Virus record (IMG/VR): IMGVR_UViG_3300036851_000137
Coordinates: 1 to 51,037 of that record
From: a virus
DNA: 51,037 nt
Reading direction: 5' to 3' (one strand)
The position numbers were made by a program, and so were the translations under genes. The notes beneath the pieces are model-generated. The model was not told where the DNA came from. It saw only the letters and a list, made by a program, of their open reading frames with translations, and made no database searches. How positions within the stretch are numbered: the stretch's first letter is position 1; every line of letters begins with the position of its first letter. Below, in pieces: positions 36,665 through 44,215 of this stretch.

Positions 36665-36741
36665 CTTCCGAACACCGCAATTGCAACGATAAGCGCAAGC
36701 AGAAAGCCGACTCCGAGCACGGTTGCGTAGCCGTCACTCAT
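36661..36741 (-). CDS. 26-aa membrane peptide
   Basis: ATG 36741 within ATGAGTGA, overlapping the RHH stop by 8 nt. MSDGYATVLGVGFLLALIVA followed by IAVFGR: a single membrane helix. Tight coupling to genes on both sides supports translation. Function unknown. Confidence 0.5.
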   Translation of the reverse strand: MSDGYATVLGVGFLLALIVAIAVFGR

Positions 36742-36907
36742 CGTCAACCTCGAAAATCGGCACCGCTGTCGCAGCCATGCCCGCTTCCAGTAGGCACCGG
36801 ATCGCGGACGCTTTCGATGGCGGCACCAATTGCCCCGATCGCCACTCGTCAATCCGACGCAGCAGATCTTCGGGCACGCGCACGTCCAAGCGTTTGTCGT
36901 GTCTCAT
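36734..36907 (-). CDS. Ribbon-helix-helix repressor, autoregulated
   Basis: 57 aa from ATG 36907. MRHDKRLDVRVPEDLLRRID forms the strand and first helix; EWRSGQLVPPSKASAIRCLL is the second helix of an RHH domain. Closely similar in pattern to the protein at 22564. Its promoter and a 10-bp inverted repeat surround the start codon (36891-36942), so it most likely represses itself and the downstream lysis genes. Confidence 0.82.
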   Translation of the reverse strand: MRHDKRLDVRVPEDLLRRIDEWRSGQLVPPSKASAIRCLLEAGMAATAVPIFEVDDE

Positions 36908-36942
36908 TCCGACATTGTACGACAAACGCAGGGCCGCATCAA
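36891..36942 (-). promoter_or_regulatory. Lysis-block promoter with RHH operator
   Basis: Minus strand: -35 TTGATG (36942-36937), 17-bp spacer, -10 TACAAT (36919-36914). A perfect inverted repeat CGTTTGTCGT (36891-36900) and ACGACAAACG (36919-36928) spans the start codon; its right arm begins at the -10 box. A dimer pair bound here would block both initiation and early elongation. Confidence 0.78.
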
Positions 36943-37229
36943 TCCTTCTCAATCAACGGAGCCTCGCCCGGCGCATCCCGCAGCGCCCGCTCGGGGAACG
37001 ACTTGATCGGAGCCGGACAGGCCACCTTAACGGGCGGACCCAGCTTTTGGAACCCGAAGAACTTGTCTACTTGACGGCCGATCTCGTGCTCGGTCTCGCC
37101 GTGCTGCTGCTGGATGCGGTCACGGACATCCTGCTCAGTCTCGGTCATAAAGGTCTCCCGCTCTAAGTATGCCCGCCATTGCCTATCCAGAAACGCCCGC
37201 CACGCCGGACCTGAAAAATCCCCTTCCAT
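36939..37229 (-). CDS. 96-aa hypothetical protein
   Basis: ATG 37229 in a TGATG overlap; an internal ATG at 37148 has its own GGGAGACCTTT and is an alternative start. MEGDFSGPAWRAFLDRQWRA, then ERETFMTETEQDVRDRIQQQ: helical and charged, ending PVKVACPAPIKSFPERALRD. No family recognised. Confidence 0.65.
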   Translation of the reverse strand: MEGDFSGPAWRAFLDRQWRAYLERETFMTETEQDVRDRIQQQHGETEHEIGRQVDKFFGFQKLGPPVKVACPAPIKSFPERALRDAPGEAPLIEKD

Positions 37230-37483
37230 CACCCGGCACCCCCGGTGAGAACCTGCTGCTCGACATAATCCGCCATCTCCGGTGGAACCCGGCAGCGCGC
37301 GACGGTTGCCGCCTTGCGGCGCTCATCCATGCGCGCCTCCTCGATCATCATGTACAGTTGACCGAATTGCGGATCCGAGCCGGTGTGCCGCGCATCATCC
37401 AGCCGCCGAAACAAGAATGCCGTATCGACGTTCCTGATCCACCTGTTATTGCGAACAAATGTCTCGCGCGCGTCGTCGGTCAT
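37229..37483 (-). CDS. 84-aa hypothetical protein
   Basis: ATG 37483 with GGAGAGCGCG. MTDDARETFVRNNRWIRNVD, AFLFRRLDDARHTGSD and MMIEEARMDERRKAATVARC. An Arg-rich helical protein. No family recognised. Coupled to the next gene by TGATG. Confidence 0.65.
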   Translation of the reverse strand: MTDDARETFVRNNRWIRNVDTAFLFRRLDDARHTGSDPQFGQLYMMIEEARMDERRKAATVARCRVPPEMADYVEQQVLTGGAG

Positions 37484-37493
37484 CGCGCTCTCC

Positions 37494-37640
37494 TTATTGC
37501 AGGGCGATTCTCTCGTATTGCGCCAGGGCCAGCACCCCGAACGCGATCGCCGGGGTACAGTACGCCGTCAGCGACGCCGTTACCACCTGCGGGCATACGG
37601 CCGCTAGGAGGGGAAGCGCGACCGCGACAACAAGGGTCAT
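37494..37640 (-). CDS. 48-aa exported or membrane protein
   Basis: ATG 37640 overlaps the coiled-coil gene stop by ATGA. MTLVVAVALPLLAAVCPQVV followed by TASLTAYCTPAIAFGVLALA: either a signal peptide plus short product or two membrane helices. Two Cys. Function unknown. Confidence 0.55.
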   Translation of the reverse strand: MTLVVAVALPLLAAVCPQVVTASLTAYCTPAIAFGVLALAQYERIALQ

Positions 37641-38170
37641 GGCTTCTGTATCTCCGCCTCGGCGAGCCTGAACTGTGTCATCCGATCGGCGATGATCGCC
37701 TCAAGCTCCGCGATCCGCTGTTCCGTGCGCTCAATCTCCGACAATTCCGCCGATGTTATATCACGTCCCGCTGCCTCGGTCAGCGCCACGATCCGGCGCA
37801 GCATGACCAGCGTTAGCCTAGCCTGGTTAAGTTCCCCCTGCCGCGCCGCCGTCATGTCGCTGTTGACCAGGGTATGGATCTGCTTCAGCTGGGCGTGCGT
37901 CTCCGAGACATCGGCCTTGGTCGCCGCCGCGACTGATCGAGCTACCTGAGCCGCCACAGCCGCCACCTCGTCAGCCTTCTCGATAGTCAGCCGCTGTGAC
38001 GCTTGAAGCAGACTCGCCGTCTCATCCGCCTTTCTCGCCACCTGATCCTGCCGGGCGATGTCCTCGGCCCTCTCCCTGGCCCTAGTCCGTCGCTCGATAA
38101 GCGCGACGATGATCGCTGGCGCAGGCGCCAGAACCCAGATAACAAAAATGCCAATCCAAACGGGGTCCAC
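37637..38170 (-). CDS. Membrane-anchored coiled-coil protein
   Basis: 177 aa from GTG 38170. The N-terminal membrane helix is MDPVWIGIFVIWVLAPAPAI, then a basic stop-transfer (ERRTRARERAEDIARQ) and a long Ala/Glu/Gln coiled coil with VNSDMTAARQGELNQARLTL. Similar proteins are frequent near phage tail and lysis genes. The topology would suit an inner spanin, but at 177 aa it may instead be a structural linker. Confidence 0.65.
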   Translation of the reverse strand: MDPVWIGIFVIWVLAPAPAIIVALIERRTRARERAEDIARQDQVARKADETASLLQASQRLTIEKADEVAAVAAQVARSVAAATKADVSETHAQLKQIHTLVNSDMTAARQGELNQARLTLVMLRRIVALTEAAGRDITSAELSEIERTEQRIAELEAIIADRMTQFRLAEAEIQKP

Positions 38171-38171
38171 T

Positions 38172-38501
38172 CTACCTGCTCTCCAGCCGCTCTTTCATCC
38201 ATTGCACCTGCCCAGGAATATCGGGGTTGGGCTTCTGCTTGTCGATATCTCGCAACTCTGGCCGATGATTGACTGGTGCCCGTAGAGTTGGCGGCGGCGG
38301 CGCAGGCAGATATCTCTGATGCGATGTGTAGTATGACGCGGGAACCACACATAGCGACGGTGGCCCATCCGGGCACGCGGATGCGCATCCACTTAGGATC
38401 ACCAAGAGTATCAAACCGACGAAATAGAGTCCTAGAGATACGCAAGCACCTTGAAGACAGGTTAAAGTGCATTCTACCAATTCAGACTTAATGCGACTCA
38501 T
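38172..38501 (-). CDS. Lipoprotein with Pro-rich segment, possible outer spanin
   Basis: 109 aa. CVSLGLYFVGLILLVILSGC is a signal peptide with lipobox LSGC (Cys about residue 39), then CASACPDGPP, a Pro-rich stretch (RYLPAPPPPTLRAP) and a charged tail. Outer spanins are Pro-rich lipoproteins, and it immediately precedes the membrane coiled-coil gene, a possible inner partner. The leader before the hydrophobic segment is unusually long, so an internal start may be used. Confidence 0.6.
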   Translation of the reverse strand: MSRIKSELVECTLTCLQGACVSLGLYFVGLILLVILSGCASACPDGPPSLCVVPASYYTSHQRYLPAPPPPTLRAPVNHRPELRDIDKQKPNPDIPGQVQWMKERLESR

Positions 38502-38797
38502 TTCTTCCCTCCCGGCTGAGCTGCCCGGATCGCATTCGACACCGCCAAGTCAGTCTGGAGCCGGGCAAGCGCAGTCCGCATCTCGGTGGTGAACAGCTTG
38601 TCGTCGGTCTTCGCCTGCACGAACTGCGCCGTCAGATCATCGAACTTCGTCGACAGCAAAACCTGCTTGGTAGATAGTTCGTTGAGGGTTCGCAGATCCT
38701 CGTTGCGCATGACGACTAGGCCGACCGCCGCCGACCCGATGATTGCGACGAGCGTGCCAATGGTCGCGAGGTTCAGAGTGGTGTCTACTTTCAGCAT
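38498..38797 (-). CDS. 99-aa membrane-anchored coiled coil
   Basis: ATG 38797. TLNLATIGTLVAIIGSAAVG is a membrane helix, followed by a heptad-like region (RTLNELSTKQVLLSTKFDDL, EMRTALARLQTDLAVSNAIR) and a basic tail. Its TGA overlaps the next ATG by ATGA. The layout is that of small phage membrane proteins placed between tail-fibre and lysis genes. Confidence 0.65.
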   Translation of the reverse strand: MLKVDTTLNLATIGTLVAIIGSAAVGLVVMRNEDLRTLNELSTKQVLLSTKFDDLTAQFVQAKTDDKLFTTEMRTALARLQTDLAVSNAIRAAQPGGKK

Positions 38798-38806
38798 CGG
38801 CTGCGT

Positions 38807-41554
38807 TCATGCTGTATTCTGTAACGCCCAGCCGACACCATCGTCAAAGTCTCCGGTGAATTTCGCCATCGCCGCCGTATAGGCCGCATCGCTATTTGCT
38901 GCCCCGCCAAGGGCGACGGACGACAGGGCCATCGCCGCAATCGCGTTCGCCACATAGCCATCTGTCGCACTTGCATTATCCGCGCTGCCCGCCACCCCGG
39001 ATGAGGGACAGGAGGTATCGTGCCACACACCGCCGACCCCCGAGGGACTGGTGGCATAGGTAATCGCCGTTCCACCTGGAGTCGTCGCGATTTTGAACGT
39101 TTTGGCCCCGATATTCAGATCCCGGACATAATACCGCCGTCCCTGCGTCAACTCAGCCGGGGGTGTCGTCGCGGCAACCCCCGACTGCGTAAGGCGATCG
39201 TAGGCATAGAAGTGATCGCCATCGACAAGGGTAAAGAGCGCATCCGAGCCCGACCATGTAATCGTCCCGTCAGTCGCGAACGCATACGAGGTATTGCTGC
39301 CGGGTACATTGCCAACATCGTCCCAGGAGGCTGCGTAATCGCTCTCGGTAAAGAGCGGCCCATACTCGTATCCTGTCCCAAAGAACGGGCAAAAGGTGCT
39401 GTAGATGTTCGCCATCCATGTATCGCAGAAGTTCGACAGAAACGTGTTGAGCGGGGTCGCAAGGTCCGGGTCGTCTCCGAGCAGCATCCCGGTATAGCCC
39501 AGCGTCGCCGCCGCGTACCAGCTCATGTAGTTCGACATGATTGTCAGATCGCGCCGGGTTGACGGAATGTCCGCGTCGAACACATAAAATCCCATCGTCT
39601 GGTAGTTGGTCCCTTTCGCCGCCCGGTCAGCGACATACCAGTCGAGGATATTCTTCAGCACTTGAATGAGGTACGCCTTCTCGTCCGACCCGTCCGGCGC
39701 GACGAAGGCGGCATAGGCGATATCCCGCAAGGCCCAGAACGCAATACGGAGATTCAACCCCCCTTCGGTGATGACCAGCGCGTAATAGGTCGTGCCGGTT
39801 CCCCCGACCTGCCTATTGCGATTGGCAAGAAAGGACTTTTGCAAAATCCCGGCGTTCCCCGCGAAGTAAAGCATCTCCCGCAGATAATCCCCGCCCTCCA
39901 TCAGCCACGTTGCGAAGATCGGGGCCGGTGTATGACTCGTATTCGGCGTGAAACTCTGCGTGAATTGGCCGCCGCCCCCGGTGAATGTCCCGGTCCCCGC
40001 CCCGATCTGCGTCGAACAGCTACCCCCAAGCGCGAACGCCGTTTCCAGTCCCGTCCCAAGTCCCGCCGGGAGTTGCGCGGTCGGCAGCAGACCAGGAATC
40101 TTTCCCGTCGCGCTATTCCTCCAAGCCCGCCCTATTGCCCCCATGCCATAGGCCGAAACCCGCGCCCAGCGTTGCGCCGCCTGGTCGTTCTTGACCAGCA
40201 TCGCGGAGGACCATTCGGTCAGAAGGCCGATATCGTCTCTGTTTCCCGTGGCACCAAGATCACGGCAGATGCTCGCCCGCGCCAAGGGGCCACAGCAGAG
40301 CCGCACGAAAACGCTCGTCCCGGCACCGGTCGGGACTAACTTGCCGGTAGCGCCCCCCGCGATCGCGTTGGGCAGCGTGTCATAGAGTTGGAATGTGTTC
40401 GCGTCGATGAAATCCGCCCAATACACGTTACCGTCTGCGAACCCCGTACCTGACGGCAGCACCGTCCCTCGGAAGTCTATCGCGGTCGGGAACGCGGTCG
40501 AGTTCGCCCCGAAGATCGCCGTCATGTTCCCGGTAGAGGTCACGATCCCGGTGCTGGTGCTGATCGTACATGCCCACTCGGCCGCCTGCGTGTACACGAG
40601 CCCGGTCTTGAATGGCGGGATCTTCTTGGTCGCTCGAACGAGATTGTAGTCCTGAGTGACGACCAGCGACGGCTCGTTTGTTGACCAATCGCCCTGCCCG
40701 TCCACCCGGCATCCCGCCGCGATCGCGCCACAATGCAACTCGACCCCGACCCGAGTCCGCTGCGCCGCGCCACCACGCTTCCAGGTCATATCGAAGTTGA
40801 ATCGGCTCGGATCGGTCAGATCCATCAGGGTGTTCTCGATAAACGGTCCCCTCGAACGAACAGGGCCGAGGCTGGTGTCTGCCTTCTGGCAAACCCAATA
40901 CTCCATGACCGCCTGGAGGAAGCGGTGCGTCGATCCGGTGTTGACGAAGGCAGCGCGGACCAGAACCTTGAGCCCACGCGGCCCCTGTCCCGTGATCGTG
41001 ATCGTGTTGGTGCCGCCAGCATCAAAAGCCGCCGTATACGTCCCCGCCTTGTCCATGTTGTTGCCGCTGGTGCCGGTCGTTGTCATGTTCGTCAGCTCGA
41101 CCGTATCGACGAGCCCGGTCCAATCCGCATTGGTCCGCGCAGTCGTCGTGCTCCAGCTTCCGGCGGTCGATGTCAACACCAGATCGGAGCTTGCCGCAGC
41201 GGCCAGCGAGATGCCCGACAAGTCCACCAGCAACTCGGTCCAGGCGAGGGAGCCATCCGCGTGGGTGATCGACCCGACGCCCTGCACTGGCACCGAGACG
41301 CCGCCAACCGTACCCGTAACGATGCTCCCACTCGGCACCTCGCCCTCGATGAACGGGTGCCCAATCGACCAGAACGCCGTCGCCGGCAGGGCCGACCCCG
41401 AGACGTTGGTAAATGTCCGTTCCAACGGGATCGTCGCCGGCGGCGGAGCGCTTCCGGCGGCCCCGCCACGCCAAAACAGCCGCGCACCAGCATCCGCTTG
41501 ATACAGCGCCGCCCCCGCGACACCCCCAAGAAGCGCTCTCCGACGAGAAATCAC
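38807..41554 (-). CDS. Large tail-fibre or depolymerase-like protein with Tat-type signal
   Basis: 915 aa. MISRRRALLGGVAGAALYQA is a twin-arginine-type signal. Residues 45-125 (FWSIGHPFIEGEVPSGSIVT, HADGSLAWTELLVDLSGISL) resemble the RIFT-barrel start of PcRGLX/YetA-type polysaccharide lyases. Residues 370-410 and 840-870 hold ANTFQLYDTLPNAIAG and AKTFKIATTPGGTAI repeats typical of phage fibre proteins. The middle is rich in Gly, Trp and Tyr (FATWLMEGGDYLREMLYFAG), like an alpha/alpha barrel. It may degrade a surface polysaccharide. The signal peptide is unusual for a virion protein. Confidence 0.7.
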   Translation of the reverse strand: MISRRRALLGGVAGAALYQADAGARLFWRGGAAGSAPPPATIPLERTFTNVSGSALPATAFWSIGHPFIEGEVPSGSIVTGTVGGVSVPVQGVGSITHADGSLAWTELLVDLSGISLAAAASSDLVLTSTAGSWSTTTARTNADWTGLVDTVELTNMTTTGTSGNNMDKAGTYTAAFDAGGTNTITITGQGPRGLKVLVRAAFVNTGSTHRFLQAVMEYWVCQKADTSLGPVRSRGPFIENTLMDLTDPSRFNFDMTWKRGGAAQRTRVGVELHCGAIAAGCRVDGQGDWSTNEPSLVVTQDYNLVRATKKIPPFKTGLVYTQAAEWACTISTSTGIVTSTGNMTAIFGANSTAFPTAIDFRGTVLPSGTGFADGNVYWADFIDANTFQLYDTLPNAIAGGATGKLVPTGAGTSVFVRLCCGPLARASICRDLGATGNRDDIGLLTEWSSAMLVKNDQAAQRWARVSAYGMGAIGRAWRNSATGKIPGLLPTAQLPAGLGTGLETAFALGGSCSTQIGAGTGTFTGGGGQFTQSFTPNTSHTPAPIFATWLMEGGDYLREMLYFAGNAGILQKSFLANRNRQVGGTGTTYYALVITEGGLNLRIAFWALRDIAYAAFVAPDGSDEKAYLIQVLKNILDWYVADRAAKGTNYQTMGFYVFDADIPSTRRDLTIMSNYMSWYAAATLGYTGMLLGDDPDLATPLNTFLSNFCDTWMANIYSTFCPFFGTGYEYGPLFTESDYAASWDDVGNVPGSNTSYAFATDGTITWSGSDALFTLVDGDHFYAYDRLTQSGVAATTPPAELTQGRRYYVRDLNIGAKTFKIATTPGGTAITYATSPSGVGGVWHDTSCPSSGVAGSADNASATDGYVANAIAAMALSSVALGGAANSDAAYTAAMAKFTGDFDDGVGWALQNTA

Positions 41555-42630
41555 TGCGGGTCGATCTCGAATGACCAGCGCATCCCGCGTGCGGTAGGAG
41601 TGTTGGAGGGCACGGAACGTACCGCCACAAGATCGCCAGCAGCAACATTCATCGCGTTTGCGCCGTTGGTGTCGTTACAGGCAGTCGCCGCATCAGCGAC
41701 GGTGCAAGTCAGGAGCGTGCCCGGCGTGGCCGCATTGACTCGGATACTGAAGGCCCAGCTCGTCCCTGCCCCGGGCGATCCGCTGTTCAAGCCGATGTAG
41801 AGGTTCTTGAGCGTTGCGGCATACGGAATGATGATCTGGGTGACCGCCTCCGTCGCGCTGATCGTCATAATCCCGGTATAGTTCGTTGCCGAATTCGAGA
41901 GCGTTGTGGCGCCTGTGGCACCCGAGAGGGCCGCCTTGGACGTGCCACTCGTCCCGTTGCTGGCCGCCGTGATGCGGCCCTGCTGATCGACCGTAAGGTT
42001 CGTGCTCGTATAACTCCCCGGCGTGACCGCCGTATTGGCAAGGGCCGGTGCTGCGTCCGACCGCATGAACGTCGCGGCCGATCCGTTGACCGCGCTGCCG
42101 CTCACGGTGGCGCTTGGGTTTGCCGTCGCCACCGTTGGCAGACCGATTGCACAGTGATAATTGGCTCCGTCCGACCAGCAATCGACGGTCTGCTGCGGAC
42201 CGATCGCGATCCCTGTGGCCCCGGCAATTCCGTTGATGAGACTCGTCGTGGCGGTGAGCGTATTGCCAACACTCCGAGTCTTGTAGGTAAACCCGAACCC
42301 GGCCCCGAATCCTGGATCAGTCGCGACCGGGATAACATCGGTCTGCGTGATCGAGTTCGCCCGATCAATAATATTGCCAGCGTCTGTCGTTTGAATCGTG
42401 TAGGCGCTATTCGCACTCTGAAGTGCAGAAGCTGCCTTCGTCCCGACCGTGAACGTGCCAGTGCCTGGCGTCGGGTCAATGACGATATTCGGAGTCGCCG
42501 CTGTCACGCTGACCGAGCCACCCGCTCCCCCCGCGCCACCTGAGACCAATTGTGCATATGCTGGTGCCCCCAAAAAACAACTCGTGAGGCATGCGAGTAC
42601 GATCGCAATATGATATATCTTTATGCGCAT
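41551..42630 (-). CDS. Tail-fibre-like protein with Sec signal peptide
   Basis: 359 aa from ATG 42630 with GAGAAATAAT; the longer frame lacks a ribosome site. MRIKIYHIAIVLACLTSCFL then GAPAYAQ is a Sec signal with AYA-Q cleavage. The body is Thr/Ser/Ala/Gly-rich beta sequence: VSGSAVNGSAATFMRSDAAP with LTVDQQGRITAASNG is a common phage fibre shaft repeat. The C-terminal 120 residues could be a binding domain. Start of the next gene overlaps by ATGA. Confidence 0.75.
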   Translation of the reverse strand: MRIKIYHIAIVLACLTSCFLGAPAYAQLVSGGAGGAGGSVSVTAATPNIVIDPTPGTGTFTVGTKAASALQSANSAYTIQTTDAGNIIDRANSITQTDVIPVATDPGFGAGFGFTYKTRSVGNTLTATTSLINGIAGATGIAIGPQQTVDCWSDGANYHCAIGLPTVATANPSATVSGSAVNGSAATFMRSDAAPALANTAVTPGSYTSTNLTVDQQGRITAASNGTSGTSKAALSGATGATTLSNSATNYTGIMTISATEAVTQIIIPYAATLKNLYIGLNSGSPGAGTSWAFSIRVNAATPGTLLTCTVADAATACNDTNGANAMNVAAGDLVAVRSVPSNTPTARGMRWSFEIDPQ

Positions 42631-42701
42631 ATTATTTCTCACTGGCCCAAAAATGTCAGCATGGCGCATCATCGCATCAACTCCGTCTATGCGCGCTCCG
42701 G

Positions 42702-43574
42702 TCACTTGTATATAAACGTCATGTTGCCACCATTCGCCGTAGCTGTTACAACAGTTAATCCAGTCGCAAATGCCAACCCCGTAGTACCGAACGATAGCGT
42801 GACCGGGATCGTCGCCGTCGTAACCGCCGGGATGGCGATCACTGTCCCTGACCCAGCCGTATTGTCGTAAACGGTCGTGACGTTAGTTGCGGTTGCAGCC
42901 GAGTTGAGCACGATGGCATAGAGCGTCCCGGCACCTGATTTAACGACGGTGGTTGCCTGCCCCGCCACAACATTCAGAAAACTCGCACCAGCTCCCGTTG
43001 ATGCCGTTGGAATGGCATTGACACCAGAGGTATTGCCGCGAAGCCGATCCCAGGTAGTTCCGTTGAAGACTATTGGTGCGACCGATAGCGACAGCGTGGA
43101 GTATCCACCAGCATTCGCCACCGCCGCCAATGCGGTATTTGCGACGGCATCGGCTCCTGTGAGCGTGCTTCCCACAAGGCGCACGCGAAAATTTGCGTTG
43201 GCATCAAGTTGTGCATCCCCGCGCTGCCCCGTCGTTATCGTCGGAGGCGACGTGGTAAAGACACCACCAATCTTCAGCGGATTGCCACTATCCGTCGCTC
43301 CCGATGCAACATTGCCGATCGCGACAACCGCGTTCGTCGTGCCCGGCGTGGTCTGATCGATCGCGACGGTGCCACCAGAGGCGCCGGCCGCATCCGTTCT
43401 TAGCCTGCCATCAACGGTTAGCGTGAGAGGATGCTGCCCCCCATTTGCTATGGTCGGCGCCGTGCTGAGATACCGGCCTGAAACCAGAGTTTGCGCAGCA
43501 ACCGGACCGGATGTGGCCGCGATCAGCAGCGCGGCTGCCCAAACGCCAGTCGCGGCGACATGACGCCTTGTCAT
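42702..43574 (-). CDS. Structural or tail protein with Sec signal peptide
   Basis: 290 aa. Signal: VWAAALLIAATSGPVAAQ, cleavage after AAA-type VAA. The mature part is beta-rich with TTSPPTITTGQRGDAQLDAN and FRVRLVGSTLTGAD, a block seen in phage tail proteins, and a C-terminal beta domain (TTVVKSGAGTLYAIVLNSAA) of a kind often found in virion decoration or fibre proteins. Follows the 120-aa exported protein by 2 nt. Confidence 0.72.
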   Translation of the reverse strand: MTRRHVAATGVWAAALLIAATSGPVAAQTLVSGRYLSTAPTIANGGQHPLTLTVDGRLRTDAAGASGGTVAIDQTTPGTTNAVVAIGNVASGATDSGNPLKIGGVFTTSPPTITTGQRGDAQLDANANFRVRLVGSTLTGADAVANTALAAVANAGGYSTLSLSVAPIVFNGTTWDRLRGNTSGVNAIPTASTGAGASFLNVVAGQATTVVKSGAGTLYAIVLNSAATATNVTTVYDNTAGSGTVIAIPAVTTATIPVTLSFGTTGLAFATGLTVVTATANGGNMTFIYK

Positions 43575-43576
43575 TA

Positions 43577-43939
43577 TTACCTAATCCCTTCCCGAATTGT
43601 CATCGGTTGAGACCCAGAGGCAGAGATAAAACAAAACCCGTCACGCGGCGCGGACTCTGCCGGCCAAAAGTGCAAAGTGCCTAAAGCAAGCGTCGTTGTG
43701 CCGGTGACTCCTATCGCAGCAGTACATGTAGCCCCCTGGCAATACCCGATATTAGCAGCTGACCCCGTCGCATCCAACGTAAGGGATGAGCGCGCGGTAC
43801 GCGCGGCCAGACAATTGCCGGATGTTACAGTAATTGTTGCTGCTGTCGTAATAATGCTTACGCCAGCCGCTATCCCCGGCAACGCCACCAACGTCAGCAT
43901 TACTACAGCGAGCAGCCCTTCCACCAATAGTTTTCTCAT
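43577..43939 (-). CDS. 120-aa exported beta-rich protein
   Basis: ATG 43939 has AAGGA at proper distance; ATG 43948 is too close to it. MRKLLVEGLLAVVMLTLVAL followed by PGIAAG is a signal peptide. The mature part has four Cys (GNCLAARTA, GYCQGATC, DGFCF) and Thr-rich strands. Looks like a small periplasmic or surface protein; no family recognised. Confidence 0.65.
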   Translation of the reverse strand: MRKLLVEGLLAVVMLTLVALPGIAAGVSIITTAATITVTSGNCLAARTARSSLTLDATGSAANIGYCQGATCTAAIGVTGTTTLALGTLHFWPAESAPRDGFCFISASGSQPMTIREGIR

Positions 43940-43954
43940 ATTGCTCATTCCTTT

Positions 43955-44215
43955 TTACCCTCCGAACGGATGCCAAAGCCGCCAATCGCGCAGCATACAC
44001 CGCCCGTTACGCGGCTTCCAGCGGCCCACCTCTTGCCCATTCCGATCCTGATCGACAGCGACGCACTCGGTGCCGTTCCTCGCCACCATGAGGCTCGATG
44101 CCATGTAGGACGAGATGTAAACCCCTCCGACGACCCCCGCTATAAAGAGTCCCGCACCGAGCAGAAGAATGCGACCTATATCTCTTGCTCCGGCATATAA
44201 AGCCCAATCGCTCAT
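43955..44215 (-). CDS. 86-aa membrane protein
   Basis: ATG 44215 overlaps the tailspike stop by ATGA. ILLLGAGLFIAGVVGGVYIS is a membrane helix; the C-terminal half is basic with two Cys (GTECVAVDQDRNGQEVGRWK, NGRCMLRDW). Possibly a chaperone or anchor for the neighbouring exported fibre proteins; unproven. Confidence 0.6.
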   Translation of the reverse strand: MSDWALYAGARDIGRILLLGAGLFIAGVVGGVYISSYMASSLMVARNGTECVAVDQDRNGQEVGRWKPRNGRCMLRDWRLWHPFGG

